NCBI GenBank assembly: GCA_949152475.1 | Contig: OX424555.1 | Location: 17,874,868 to 17,938,867, forward strand | Direction: 5' to 3' | Length of the DNA: 64,000 bases | DNA from: Terebella lapidaria | Taxonomy: Eukaryota > Annelida > Polychaeta > Terebellida > Terebellidae | Shown here: in pieces, positions 36,777-48,576 of the stretch | Layout of the letters: each line of letters begins with the position of its first letter | Position numbering within the stretch: position 1 is the first letter of the stretch | Position numbers and translations under genes: made by a program | Notes under the pieces: generated by a model | Databases searched by the model: none | Seen by the model: the letters and a program-made list of their open reading frames with translations, nothing else | Told to the model about the DNA's origin: nothing

Positions 36777-39700
36777 AGCAAGTAAACGGCGGGGCACCAG
36801 TAAAACATGCTGGATCAACGGCAAATTTCTCAACGCAATCTGATGACAAATGTTCTATTCATTCCTTAAACCATAACAGAATATGAATTATGTTCAGTTT
36901 CTTATGTGATATTCACCGTTGTTCATATATTTGTCGCACATAAGTGGAATATTGGTATATGATTACTCAGAAAGATTTTATTTTGAAATTTTTTCCTCAA
37001 ATAGGAGTATACTTTATTCTAAGCACCATATAATGTGGCTATGGGAATATAGAACACCCAAATTGGAGCACCATATGTCTCAGAATCCCCCTCGGGAAAT
37101 CTCACTTAGGCTTGCACTCTGTAGTAAGTCGGTCAGTCAGAACATCTCAGCTAGTATATGTAGTCCTGTTATTTTCATTCACTGAACTAAAATGTGATGT
37201 GATTATCGTGGATTGCATAACAACAACAAATATCCAAAGTTAGTAAGGACATTTTTTGTATAAATATATCATTGCATGTGGATAAACGTGCTATCTTGCG
37301 TTATACACATTGCTACCTTCGACTGGATCCTGCACAGTTCCAGATACTGCCCATACCAGTACAAGTCCCCCTCTTCACCCCGTCCTCGTGCAACTTGGCA
37401 GTTCGCTAGTTTATTCATGAAGTTGCTTGATGTCTCCGCTCTCGTTAAAATACCAGTTTGATGGTGGGATCTCTGCAGATGGTTTGGTGGAACTAGTTGC
37501 AAAATAGTTAAAGCTAGAACCACTTTTATAATTGACCAAATTTATTCTTCATGCAGCAGCTTTATTTTGTCTATATAATGACAATGACCACAGAGATTGG
37601 TTTGAGTTATGTATTAAACTCCTAAAATCAATTTTTTCCCGCTGGCGAGTTCTGCACACAGTCTCGTGAGGTCATCGGTATTTGTCTACATACCCTGACA
37701 ATCGACAATCCAATCATACTCCATCCAGTTTGTTCATGCACATTCAACTATGATTTACTGAGTAACTGTCACCGAATTTTGTATATTTTCTTCAAATTGA
37801 TGACATTTTCAAAATTACTTTCAAGTTAATGCGACAAAACAGAATGCTAAAATTGGCTCCATCTTTACATAATTGATATAGACGTGACTAACCATTCACA
37901 ATTTGGTTGAGCAATTATGAGAAGGCCAGTTATAAACGAAACTGATTCTGTCAACGTGACAATTCATTCTGTGCCAAATGCATCGGTTCCATTGAATCAG
38001 CTGACTCGAAAATTGTATTGATCCAAATACTTCTACAATTTATATCCGCGGATTTACTCGTTAACTGGCTGGAGTTCACTTTTGTGCAGACACTAGTCTG
38101 CGGACATTGTGGTTCATATCCGCTTTGCAATGACACTGACAGAATTCCACAGATACTTCGAATTGAGGAAATCACGTCTCTCTCTTTGATTACAGAAATG
38201 TCAGTGGGTTACCGAATTCCATTGACATAGTTATTGCACGGAAGGTTTACAGAGCGATTCGCCACCACTATGGTATACTAACACCATGTGCTTCAGTTTT
38301 TGCCCTTGAGCACCATTCGAATAGAGGCGCTTCATATGAGTCTGTTTGATCGATATGATTGAAAAAAGAGTTATTTACCAAATGTGGCTGTAATAACAGC
38401 TAACAAATTTACCCAGCACAAGTTTTTCTAGTGTGTGTTGTACTTATATGACTCTCAAAGAACGACAATATCGCTCGCAGCAATATATTAACCGACTGGC
38501 GACAATATATTAACCAACTGGCAACCTTATCATAATCAACAGATTCTAGTGGTGGACATCTACTGAGAGTCAGTCTAATTCTCGACTGAAATCATCCATA
38601 AAACGTGCATCTGCATCGTTCTGCGTGTATATTTTTCAATGAGATTTCACCAATTTTGGTTGCACTTTTTGTTCGGAATTACATTTCACAAGTTATTGGG
38701 ACTATTCAGAAGATTTAAAAAAACAATATATATACTGATATATTACTAACATTTAAATTTCGATGAGTATGTACACGTCCCCACGCATACATATCTAAGG
38801 CAAGCATACAGTTGTGACGGTATTAAGAATTGTTGTATAAATCATACTATTCACCAATGTGTAGATGTATACATGTACTGTGCACACCGTACTAGCAAAA
38901 ACGATAATAATGTGCCTGAGTATGGATGATACTGCCGTTGCCGCTACCCGAATGATCGTTGTCAAGGGAAGAATGCTATGTGGCTTGGGACACTTCAAAC
39001 AGGCTTCCTGCTGATATCGAAGCTTTTTCCCACAATGACTGCTTAGATGCGCAATACATTAACAGCCAAGCTTAGTGGATATTGTTTGTAAACTGGAGTG
39101 AACCTTGAGTGATACATAGAATAACTTAGAATGACCTTTGGTAGCACAATATCCCATTAGCCAGCAGAGTGACGTAGGATATGTTTAGCTTGTTGAACAT
39201 CAACCTCCAGAACCCACTTAGCTTGTCAACAACTAGTACTTGTCATTCACGTGTTCCTTGCTCCTGGGTGCTAAACTGCAAATCCTGTGCGTTTTAATAT
39301 TGACAGTTCCCTGCCTATAGTCGACGAAGTTCCAATATAAATATCTCCAACCTCTCGGAAACACTACATTCATGCACGATTCAGGTGAGTGAGGTAGAGG
39401 TAAGGAGCCGGACTTTGTTGCGCTGAACCCGTTCGTACAACCCCCCTGTCCCTCGGCTGTGTCAATATTAGATATCCACTTGTGTTTGACTGTTTGATAC
39501 TCAAAGGTGAGGAGTTTGTCCGGAAATTGGCTCACGTGATGCAATGCTCCAAAGTATACAAAGTACGCCTGTAACACAAAACGCAAGGAAAACGTAAATA
39601 TAATGATTCACATGTATGGTGGTTGATTATGTTATTTAGTCATCTCGAATTCCAACAGTTGAGTTCAACACTTGATCAAGACATAGGCCTAATTAACCCG

Positions 39701-39811
39701 TATCATTGTTCTGTATGTACAGGTAAGTAATAATATAATGCTGTTATGAGGAAAGTTGTTTGTTGGCTACGGAAGCCCGTAGAGGCCAGATAATGAAAGG
39801 TGTGAAAATAT

Positions 39812-40092
39812 ATTTATCTGGCGGCTGCCACTTAATTATCTGGCGGCCGCCACTAATTATCTGGCGGCCGCCACTTAATTATCTGGCCGCCGCCACTTAG
39901 TTATCTGGCGGCCGCCACTCAGTTATCTGGCGGCCGCCACTTAATTATCTGGCCGCCGCCACTTAGTTATCTGGCGGCCGCCACTCATTTATCTGGCGGC
40001 TGCCACTTAATTATCTGGCGGCCGCCACATAATTATCTGGTGGCCGCCACATATTTATCTGTTGGCCGCCACATATTTATCTGTTGGCCATG
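39812..40092 (+). repeat. 22-bp NotI-core minisatellite, left arm (about 13 units)
   Basis: Same unit as at 18,331. A three-unit pattern (CCGCCGCC type, then TTAGTT-spaced, then TCAGTT- or TCATTT-spaced) occurs twice in a row, a small higher-order repeat of about 66 bp. Confidence 0.93.
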
Positions 40093-40343
40093 GCTTGAAA
40101 TATGAGGAGATTCTTGTAAAGCAATATACATATATAGCTAATGAGGCCCTAGTACCCAAATAAATGTCGTGACATACTGTATTAATGAGAATACTTTTTT
40201 TAATGAGACAATGTTATATGGGGTATTGTGGAGGGGGGGGGGGGTGTTGATATGCAAATTATTCAACAAAACTTAACTTTCACACTCAGCATTATATAGG
40301 GATTATCAATGAATTCATGTTATTTATTGTGGCCATGGCAACT

Positions 40344-40390
40344 GATAATTAAGTGGCGTCGGCCAGATAATTATGTGGCGGCCGCCACTT
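40344..40390 (-). repeat. 22-bp NotI-core minisatellite, right arm (2 units)
   Basis: Two inverted units next to the right end of the transposon. Confidence 0.9.
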
Positions 40391-40450
40391 AAATATATTT
40401 TCACACCTGGCACTAACGGTCTTCCGTAGTTGGCCGACCTTGCCCTTATA

Positions 40451-40676
40451 TAGACGTGGAATCAATACCCAGTATTAAGTATTCCGAGCAAACAAAACAG
40501 GGTCCGTTATCCAATCTCATAGTCCGGGGACAGAAAGTCATATCAGGCATACGAAGTGAGCAAACAAAACAGGGTCCGTCATCCAATCTCACAGTCCGGG
40601 GACAGAAAGTCACATCAGGCACACGAAGCGAGAGAAAACGAAAACGACAGGGAAACTCATGAACCCCCCAAAATAT
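40451..40676 (+). mobile_element. Unit-3-specific ~226-bp insertion with 72-bp repeats
   Basis: Unit 2 reads CCTTATATATTATAATACC without it. The insert contains two in-phase 72-bp repeats (40,486-40,557 and 40,558-40,629) and a third partial start. The plus frame is open through both as a 24-residue repeat starting SEQTKQGP. The first ~55 bp (40,456-40,510) reappear inverted at 44,566-44,620. Its AT-rich borders (TATATA) hide any target duplication. Origin unknown. Confidence 0.7.
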
Positions 40677-43600
40677 ATTATATATTATAATACCAGTGGC
40701 ATTGTGAACTCTCAGAACTTCAAACATACTGATGAACTATATATATGCATGGGTTTCACCTCGTTCTGTTCAAAGAGTGTCTGTTAGCTGAGAAGTTTGA
40801 GCGACGTTATTGAGGTCATCTGTAATGTGAAGACGTGGAACGTGTCGCGTGGTATCCTAGGCGGCATTGTACGTACCATACCCGGCCCGGGTTGGTCGGA
40901 TATATGTCTTTGATGAAACAGGAACTGATTATCCTCAGGTCTTCTCGGCATTCGATAATACACAACACTGGTAATATATATGTGGGTTTATGTTATCTCA
41001 TATGTTAAGTTATCGTGCAGGGCATTATCGCTCACTTTGTGAGGGAAATTACAAGTCATCGATTGGCATAATAGGTGGATATCCAAGTTTGATTCTTTCA
41101 TGTTCAGCGAAACATCAGGGTGTTGCCATAGTAGAAACACTCGTTATCAAAAACAAACACTGGATTCAGGTAAAGGGATATATTGTAGGGACAGTGTAAG
41201 TCAATTAAAGAAGCCTTTTTATCAAAACAATAGACTATGTTTGCAAAACATATATTGAATCGGTTAGCACCAAGAACTTTTCACAAAATGACATTGTGGC
41301 AGGTATTCATTGTCCCTCTATCCGATAAGTTCGTCTGTACTTAAATCCATGTTTCTTTGAGAGTTCTTGGAATGATATCATAAACCTATAGATCTAGTAC
41401 ATCATGAAGCTCGTTGAATGCATGAAATACTAATAATTTTATGAGTATAAACTCATTCGTTGAATGCACGAATACTATTAATTTTATAAGAATAAACTCA
41501 TCCAATTCTTGTTTGTTCGGAGCCAATCCAATTATCATACGTCGTTGTCCACAGTACCCTGTGTTCGACTGAATGATTCATAAACCACCAATTGTACGTC
41601 TGGTTTGTGAAGACTTTGTCGCCCCCAGCGATTGACTACCCGGTGGTCATCACGGACACAGCTCGAACGATAGCCATTAAGCAATAGGCATAGTTCGGCC
41701 ATGTTTTATCGATCGATATCGAAACAATCCAGGGCAATAAACCATTTGACTTTCTATGGCAGTACATTGGTTGGCGGTTGGATATGAGTTGCACACTCGC
41801 TCGCATGACTTGTATGAGACGACAGTGGAATGCTGATCCAAGCATGTCACTACAAGATGACTACCTTCTCTACCGTCGTGCACTTGCTGTGTATTTTTAG
41901 CTAGCTCCCTCCCACCCACCTTTCTCTAAAGCATGGAAAATGCTATTTTGCCTTGAAGAATATTCAAGCCTGCACAACGAAAACCAAAGATCGATGAATG
42001 GTTCTTGTAAAACTAATCAGGGATATCAGTTGTCTGGCAGATCAAACAGTACAAGACACCTTGGTTTGTTTTTGTTATTGAAGGCTCGTGAAGGTGGCGG
42101 AATTTATAACATTCGAGAGGTGATTGATTGTTCAAGTAAAGTACGTCGTACGAAATGAAATGACGAACAATAAAGCAATTATGATTCTCAATACTGATCT
42201 AGCTCCGTGTTTAGAGCAACCCATAAAATGTGCACTACAAATGATCGGAAATTGATGTGTGAAATCATAAATTAACAAATATTACACTAAATGTGCTCTT
42301 GTTATTGCTTCCATAATGATAATGTGTTCTAACTTGAACAACAAACTAGATACTTACAATCAATGAGCCTTACAATAATAAGAATAGTAATGAGGTGAAG
42401 TCACCAATACACAGCGAAACTACATGATATACAAATAGTTGATTCGGGGATTTAAATCTTTAGATAATATGAATCCTCACTATCTATTTTGTTTGCCATT
42501 ACCATTGGATCTACCTCATCAAAATGTTCGTAAACTTGCTTCCGGAAGCATGTGAACGGAACCTCTATTGTATTTGGTATGCTGAACGTGACAAGAGCAT
42601 TTGTGGCCATTTGCTATTTAAACTGAACGCATTCACATTCAAAAGACTCCCAGCTAGTCTCTGCTGCACCAAGGATATTTTCACCAAAACTAATAGCTCC
42701 CTTAGAGAAATTTCATGGACTGCATGAATGCCCTCACTTTCCATAACATATCTCATCCTTATGACCATATATTTATGGGGATTCATGTAGTTTCATAGAA
42801 TTTTCTCGCTTTTGACTGACACTGAGCTTTGAGATTGGATGACAAAATCGGTTTTGTACTTTATACTTGGGTATTGGTTTCATGTGGAACATTATTATTA
42901 CATTGAAAGAATTATTGCTTCCTGCAAATTAGTTAATTGTAATCTTTAGCTCCCGTGTTGGTTCGAACTAGGTTTCAGTCCTGACATATGTCAAGAGTAG
43001 TTGGTATTTACATTCATCTTTCATAATTCCCCCAAGACGACAATTACCTTATGGTGATCAGGCACACAGCAGTAGTATTATGTTCCGAATGTCTTAAATG
43101 GGGTGATATTTTATGAGCTCGTTAATTCCACGATTACGCCGCCGACGTTTTAACGGCGCATCACTCCCATGTGTGATCGACTGTGCTTTTATCACAGGCT
43201 GATGCCGCAGTGGTTGGTCCCAGACTTCTCCGCAGTGGTCATTTGAGCAGTAGACGGCGTTTTCATGCGTTTGCTGTGTGTGAATGATGGGTGGTTTTGC
43301 TTAGATGCGTAGAGTCATGAAGCTGTCGCGGAGCCCCCGCTTGCTTCCATGTAGATTACGTGGTTGGTCACCGAAGGGGCATTGCGTGTAACTACTGGTG
43401 ATTAATGCCCAGAAGGCGTGCGGTGTAAGGCCATAACTCACGTTTAGTTATGACATTCATTCATCTGCTTCGCATATTTGGTTATCATGTCAATTATGAA
43501 TATGCACTTAGAATACGGTGAGCATCTGATGAGCATAGCCATAATGTACGGTTGATCATAAAACGCAAACCGTTTAAAGAGGGTTCCCGACATCAAATGT

Positions 43601-43993
43601 CACAGGCAATATTTATGTATGTGAGTGCATACTGGATTATAATAATAAAAAACATATCTGCAGAGATTTAAATATATTCCCGTGCCAGACTGCATTCAAC
43701 TAAAGTGTATTCATCTGTATTGATATCCCAAAATGTTATTGAAACATTTTGAAATGGGTTTAAAGTGTACACTCTTCTTAGCCATAAATTTAGCCTTGAA
43801 TTCGGGCATGTAATATTATATTCATATCACAATTAGGAATCCGATAACTTGTAGTATGTTGTTCTGTTATGACATAATTCATATCCACGAAAACACTGAT
43901 CACGACAATGACTTTTAAATTAATGGTGATATGTGGGTAAATTATATCCGTGTATAGTAAATCAATGGAAAAAATTAGGCCAAGGGCCAAAGA

Positions 43994-44535
43994 TAGGTTA
44001 CCGGACAATATATGTTTAATAGGTCAGAGGTCAAATACAAGGTCATGAGAATATTCAGTATATATCATTTCCTATATGTCCACAATTGATTCCTAGTCTC
44101 TAATATCAATGTTAAGTGAGATATTAGGCATAATGTGTCCCATTATAAAGCATAGGATAATTTAACATGGGACGAGGTTGGGCCAAAATGGCCCACTTCG
44201 AGCGATTCAAGGGCAATGAAACTTATACAAATCACATGGGTATATGTGAGGAGTGTTATGCATCAATAAAAAAAAGTTACTGAACAGATTTTGAGAGAAC
44301 GGCCATCAAAGTCCAAAATTGGCCATTTTTCGTCAAAAATGGCCGCCATTTTAAAACAATAGCGAAAATAAAAAAAAAGAAATACCTCCTTCTTGAAACA
44401 TGTTTTGGCATTTTTGTGCAAAGTTTCAGAAAAACTCGCCCGTAAACAAAAAAAGATAAAAATGTGGACGACGACGTCGGACGACGGACGCAACGCCATG
44501 CCAATAGGTTATTGGACCATAGGTCCGGTAACCTA
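43994..44535. mobile_element. 542-bp MITE, TAGGTTACCGGAC ends
   Basis: A perfect 13-bp terminal inverted repeat TAGGTTACCGGAC bounds it. The interior has a run of GGCCATTTT-type words and a GACGAC/GTCGGACGACGGACGC tract near the right end. Units 2, 3 and 5 have no counterpart. The 75- and 78-codon minus frames inside it have no domain. The target duplication is unclear (flanks AAGA and AAAT). It is a non-autonomous DNA transposon of a style I associate with molluscs; the superfamily is not assigned. Confidence 0.8.
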
Positions 44536-44552
44536 AAATATTATAAATCGCA

Positions 44553-44635
44553 GTGAAGACATTGAATAACGGACCCTGTTTTGTTTGCTCGGAATACTTA
44601 ATACTGGGTATTGATTCTACGTATATTGTGTACAT
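44553..44635 (-). repeat. Fragment of the 40,451 insert, inverted
   Basis: The reverse complement of 44,566-44,620 matches 40,456-40,510 with one mismatch seen. It lies just outside the right end of the 43,994 MITE and lacks the 72-bp repeat expansion. Confidence 0.8.
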
Positions 44636-45147
44636 GAGATCGGAAAGACACCTGCGTGATTATTATAGGCGGTTTGCTCTCTCGTCATGCGATACACTTT
44701 GAAACACATTATGCCACGTATAGTACGAGCTTCTTTCCCAGGATCGCTGAGCGACTTGCCAGTGAAAGACTTGCCTATACATGTAATTAGCAGGTGCGTG
44801 TCTTTGGATCAGAAATGAAGTCACGTGGGTTGGGAGTGTGACTGAACTATGAAGATTCTCTTTTGTCTGGAAGAGACACAGTGTAAGACATGGAAAATCT
44901 TGTAAGCCCCATGCAAGTTATTCAGGAACAAGGATTTAATATATTAGGCTGATGCGCGTGACATTTCATAGAAACGTCAACCAGCAAAACTTTCAAGTAT
45001 TTTTCTTTTAAGATGACGAACATGTAAAGGCAACACTTCACACAACAAAACGGTGATCCATTGCCTGTGAAATATGGCATCCAGAAAACAAGACACTTAT
45101 CTCATGTGTGATCATGAGATGTCACATCACATCATCGTCACATCACA

Positions 45148-45199
45148 AATCATCAAAATTTGGCTGTATTGGTGGTAATAGATTGATACTTACATTCAT
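45148..45199 (-). repeat. R repeat fragment, minus orientation
   Basis: The first ~52 bp of R, reversed, inserted between words that are adjacent in unit 5 (near 54,893). Only the INLLPP...FDD end is present. Confidence 0.8.
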
Positions 45200-45587
45200 A
45201 TTCCCATGCACTTATATATGTTTTTTTCGTCAATGGATTATCACCTAATTATGGAAACAGATGAAAATGAGTTTTTGTACGTACCACTAAATGACTGTTC
45301 CTTTCTATTGTTGTGTCACTTGACGTGGATAAACATGTGCCCTTGTATTATGCTCATTGCTACCTTCACCTGGCCCCTTGGACAATCATCCCCTGTCCGT
45401 GAATCCTCCCTCGAATTGGTACTCATGCAAACTGATAGTTCAGTGTTTTATTCGTGAAGCCGCTTGATGTTTTCACTCTCATTAGAACGCCGGTCTGACA
45501 ATTAATTGACCAATGACGTTTCTCAATGTAGAAAAATGCATTCGATTGTTGGCAGAAAACACGCAGTGAATGATTGTTCAAATTAAT

Positions 45588-45683
45588 TAGAATAAGTGTA
45601 TGGTGGTCAAGTCTAGAATAAGTGTATGGTGGTCAAGTCAAGTATGGTGGTCAAGTCTAGAATAAGTGTATGGTGGTCAAGTC
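45588..45683 (+). repeat. 26-bp minisatellite, three full units and one partial
   Basis: Units TAGAATAAGTGTATGGTGG followed by TCAAGTC at 45,588, 45,614 and 45,658, with an 18-bp partial unit between. Units 2, 3 and 5 have a single counterpart at most. Confidence 0.93.
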
Positions 45684-47990
45684 AAGTTGTGGAAAGGATT
45701 GCTCAGTTAAATAATTGATATACTGTATGGATGTAACAGTACCTAGTCACAATTTGGTTGAGTAGCTATGGAAATTCCAGTGCTATCACTGAATCGATTC
45801 TATTAAGGTGGCAATTCACTCTGGGCCAAATATAGGGGTCCCATCGAATACTGGTGGATTACATTGATTTAAAAACTTCTGCAATTTAGTTCCACCGATT
45901 TGCTTTATGCTGATTGCTGGTTGGAGTTCACTGATGCGCAGACAACAGCCTGGGGACATTGTGGTTCATATCTGCAATACAATGAAAGTGACAGAATTCG
46001 ACATATGCCTCAGATTCAGGAAATCTCGTCTCTCTTTAATTACAGAAATGTCACTGGGTTACAGGCTTCAATTGACACAGTTATGGAAAGGAACACGTAA
46101 AGAGGATTTAGCCAACAACTTGGTATCCTAGCATCATGTTCTTAAGTTATAAGAACCCATGAATTCGCTCAAAACATACCATATGTAGAGGATTCCGAGA
46201 ACAATATATACACTTGTCTGTTCGATCGATAGCATTTTTTAAAAATATAAAATGTATGATTGAAATAGTTCATGAATATTGTGTCTGATGTGAATAAGGT
46301 GACAAATTCGATTACAATCCACACGATGAACTCTGAGGATCAATATGTGGTCCATATTGTCCATTCTAATGTTTGATGCGAAAACGTTTGGGTAAAAACT
46401 TATGATTTTGTCTTGACATCTCACAAAATTATTCACCACTGTTTTTCTGGTATATAGCACTTGGATGACTTTCAATATGGGTGGCGAAAATATATCAACA
46501 GATTCTAGTAGTGCACATTTATCCTTATAGAGTCATCCAAATTCTCCTCTATAATGATCCCTAAAATCTAAACCAATATAACTGCACTGCATCATATATG
46601 CATATTTAATGCACGTGTTTTGAATGGACTTTTTGTCTAGAATGACAGTATTTGAAACAACTGTGAAATCACATTTCACAGGTTATTGTGCCTATTGTAT
46701 TGGTAAAATATGCATTTTTTTGTTCGAAGATTTGGGATACAGTTAGTACTATTTTTCACCGTATAACCATACTATAGTGTGGTGGTGCAAATTTATTGAT
46801 GAACCTGCCGGTTTATCGGAGCTGGGTTTATTCTCGCTTGGTAACATTTGTAACTATTTCTACGTGATTCGTTAGGCACATTTTTCACTTTGGAGATCAA
46901 CCCCTATAGTCTCTCTCGTATATATAGTAGTAGTATCTATAGTCTCGTACGATTCTGTCTGGGAGATTGTAGGGGTATTTAAATTAATGCGCTTTGGGTT
47001 TATCTTGAATTGATTTCTGTCGAGACTCAGCTCAATTCGGTGCAGCACGCGAACTCCCTTGATGTGGAATGAAGCTGTGAGTACCAGCTCACGAGTATTC
47101 TCCACCAGTGTAGATGAATAATTCCGTATGCCTTCCTGAAAGTAACGCTACGAAGTAAGTCATCGAATACTTTTTGAGCATCAAGTGAACATGCATATAA
47201 CGTGGATCCAGAATAACTATACTATGTGATATCGTGCCTCAGTGATAAGCCATAATGTGCATAAATAAACTCATGTTTTCATGTTCAAAAATGTTACACC
47301 CATGCAGTTGTTAGAGAAACTGTCATTTGGATCATTAGAGTACGCTTAGGTAACCCGTGGCGATGTATGGTCTGTAAGTTTACTAAACTGCTGTTGATGA
47401 GAAGATGTCAATCAGAATGTCGTATTGCTGCTTCTTCGCGCTACTCGATCATAAAGTGAGAAATGGAATTAGATAATTAGTACAGTGTTATTATCGATAG
47501 ATGTAATCCCTTTAGTGCTCTTTTATCAATGGACTAACGCAATATATTACTGTCATGTCCGTTCCAGCCTATATATGCAGCCACATTCATGACTATTGAA
47601 ATACTATTCGAGCTCGTTGCTCTAGACAAAGCAATGTATTTAGCACATTCAAATGTTTCAAGCACCATATGAGAAATCCAATTATGTGAATTGAAGGTAC
47701 ATATCGATATGTTTTCTTCTGCTGAATATGGTTGTGATTATACAAATACTCGAGCAACACAATGCTCCTGACTATAATAGCCATGGCTAGTGTTCTATCT
47801 CTACGGCACACGTTCTAATATCTTGGGTATTGAATAAACAAACACCGTTTCAATTCATTTGAAGACAACACGTTTCTCCTGATTGTTGGACACGAATTCA
47901 ATAGGCATTGTCAATATATAGACATCCCAAACAAATTTCGGAAAAAAAACACGAAACAGAAATTGCTGCAAACATTATTGGGATACTATA

Positions 47991-48576
47991 CAGTGGGGTC
48001 CATTGCTCTTAGACCACCCTGAAAATATCACCTTTTCTTAAACCTCATAAATCATTAAAATATAATTTATTTCATCTAAGTTATAAATTATTTGTTCTTA
48101 CAGTCACTCTCATGTATGCAAACACAATTACCATCAGATATTCAGAAAGTTTGATTGTGTAACATAAGAGTATTTGATTCTTTTTTGGGCGAAAACACTA
48201 AATTTGAATGTTTTTAAATTTGCTTAGGAAAAATTATGGAATGCGAATAATAACAGGATTGGGGTGCAATGTGGTTGGTAAGTGTGTGTTGGTGAATATC
48301 AGTTTCATTGCAACCTCTTATTTTAATGTGTTTCACAAGTTTAAGACGAGTTGGTGACATATAAATAGATATGTTATAATTCTGTATTTATTTTAGTTTG
48401 TTGGTAAAATTTGTTGATTTTACCGAATAAACCTTCTGGCATCATTTTGAGGTACATGTCTATAACCATAAACAAAGGATTCAGCTTTAGAGTCCGCATG
48501 TGATAAACACAGTTTCCTATTGTAAGCTGATTATGATGACATACTGAAGGTGGTCTTAAGACTTTTGGCCCCACTG
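47991..48576. mobile_element. 586-bp Tc1/mariner-type MITE
   Basis: Terminal inverted repeats CAGTGGGGTCC... and CAGTGGGGCCAAAAGTC... share CAGTGGGG and CTTAGACCACC/CTTAAGACCACC. CAGTG ends next to TA fit the Tc1/mariner superfamily. TA precedes the left end and the right flank reads GATA, so one TA may have mutated. It interrupts sequence continuous in copy A around 6,680. A 73-codon minus frame inside does not resemble a DDE transposase. Confidence 0.8.

Larger units (their letters stand above)
39768..40428 (+). mobile_element. Miniature DNA transposon with 22-bp palindromic minisatellite arms, copy 2
   Basis: Ends TACGGAAG...CTTCCGTA with longer subterminal inverted repeats (GGTGTGAAAATATATTTA on the left, its complement on the right). 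A perfect 6-bp duplication GTTGGC flanks it (39,762-39,767 and 40,429-40,434), and unit 2 keeps a single GTTGGC at 32,068. The left arm has about 13 minisatellite units and the right arm about two inverted units. The centre matches copy 1 around GATATGCAAATT and AATGAATTCATGTTATTT but lacks some 600 bp of it. No coding sequence is present. A 6-bp duplication is unusual and, from memory, occurs in Dada and IS3EU groups; the family is unassigned. Confidence 0.92.
34287..43053 (+). repeat. Unit 3 (8.77 kb), recent sister of unit 2
   Basis: Same order as unit 2, to about 42,891. The 160 bp between there and the next unit start (TTGCTTCCTGCAAATTAGTT) is missing at the unit 2/unit 3 junction, so the recent duplication joined 42,891-type sequence directly to GTTAATTAGG. 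It holds four insertions absent from unit 2 (34,960, 36,371, 39,768 and 40,451). Block 38,768-39,700 is related to 7,275-8,200 in copy A, which ties the young triplication to the older units. Confidence 0.95.

Noticed and set aside
44263-44504. Two overlapping minus frames of 78 and 75 codons
   Set aside because: Both lie in the interior of the 43,994 MITE, in low-complexity sequence, without transposase motifs.
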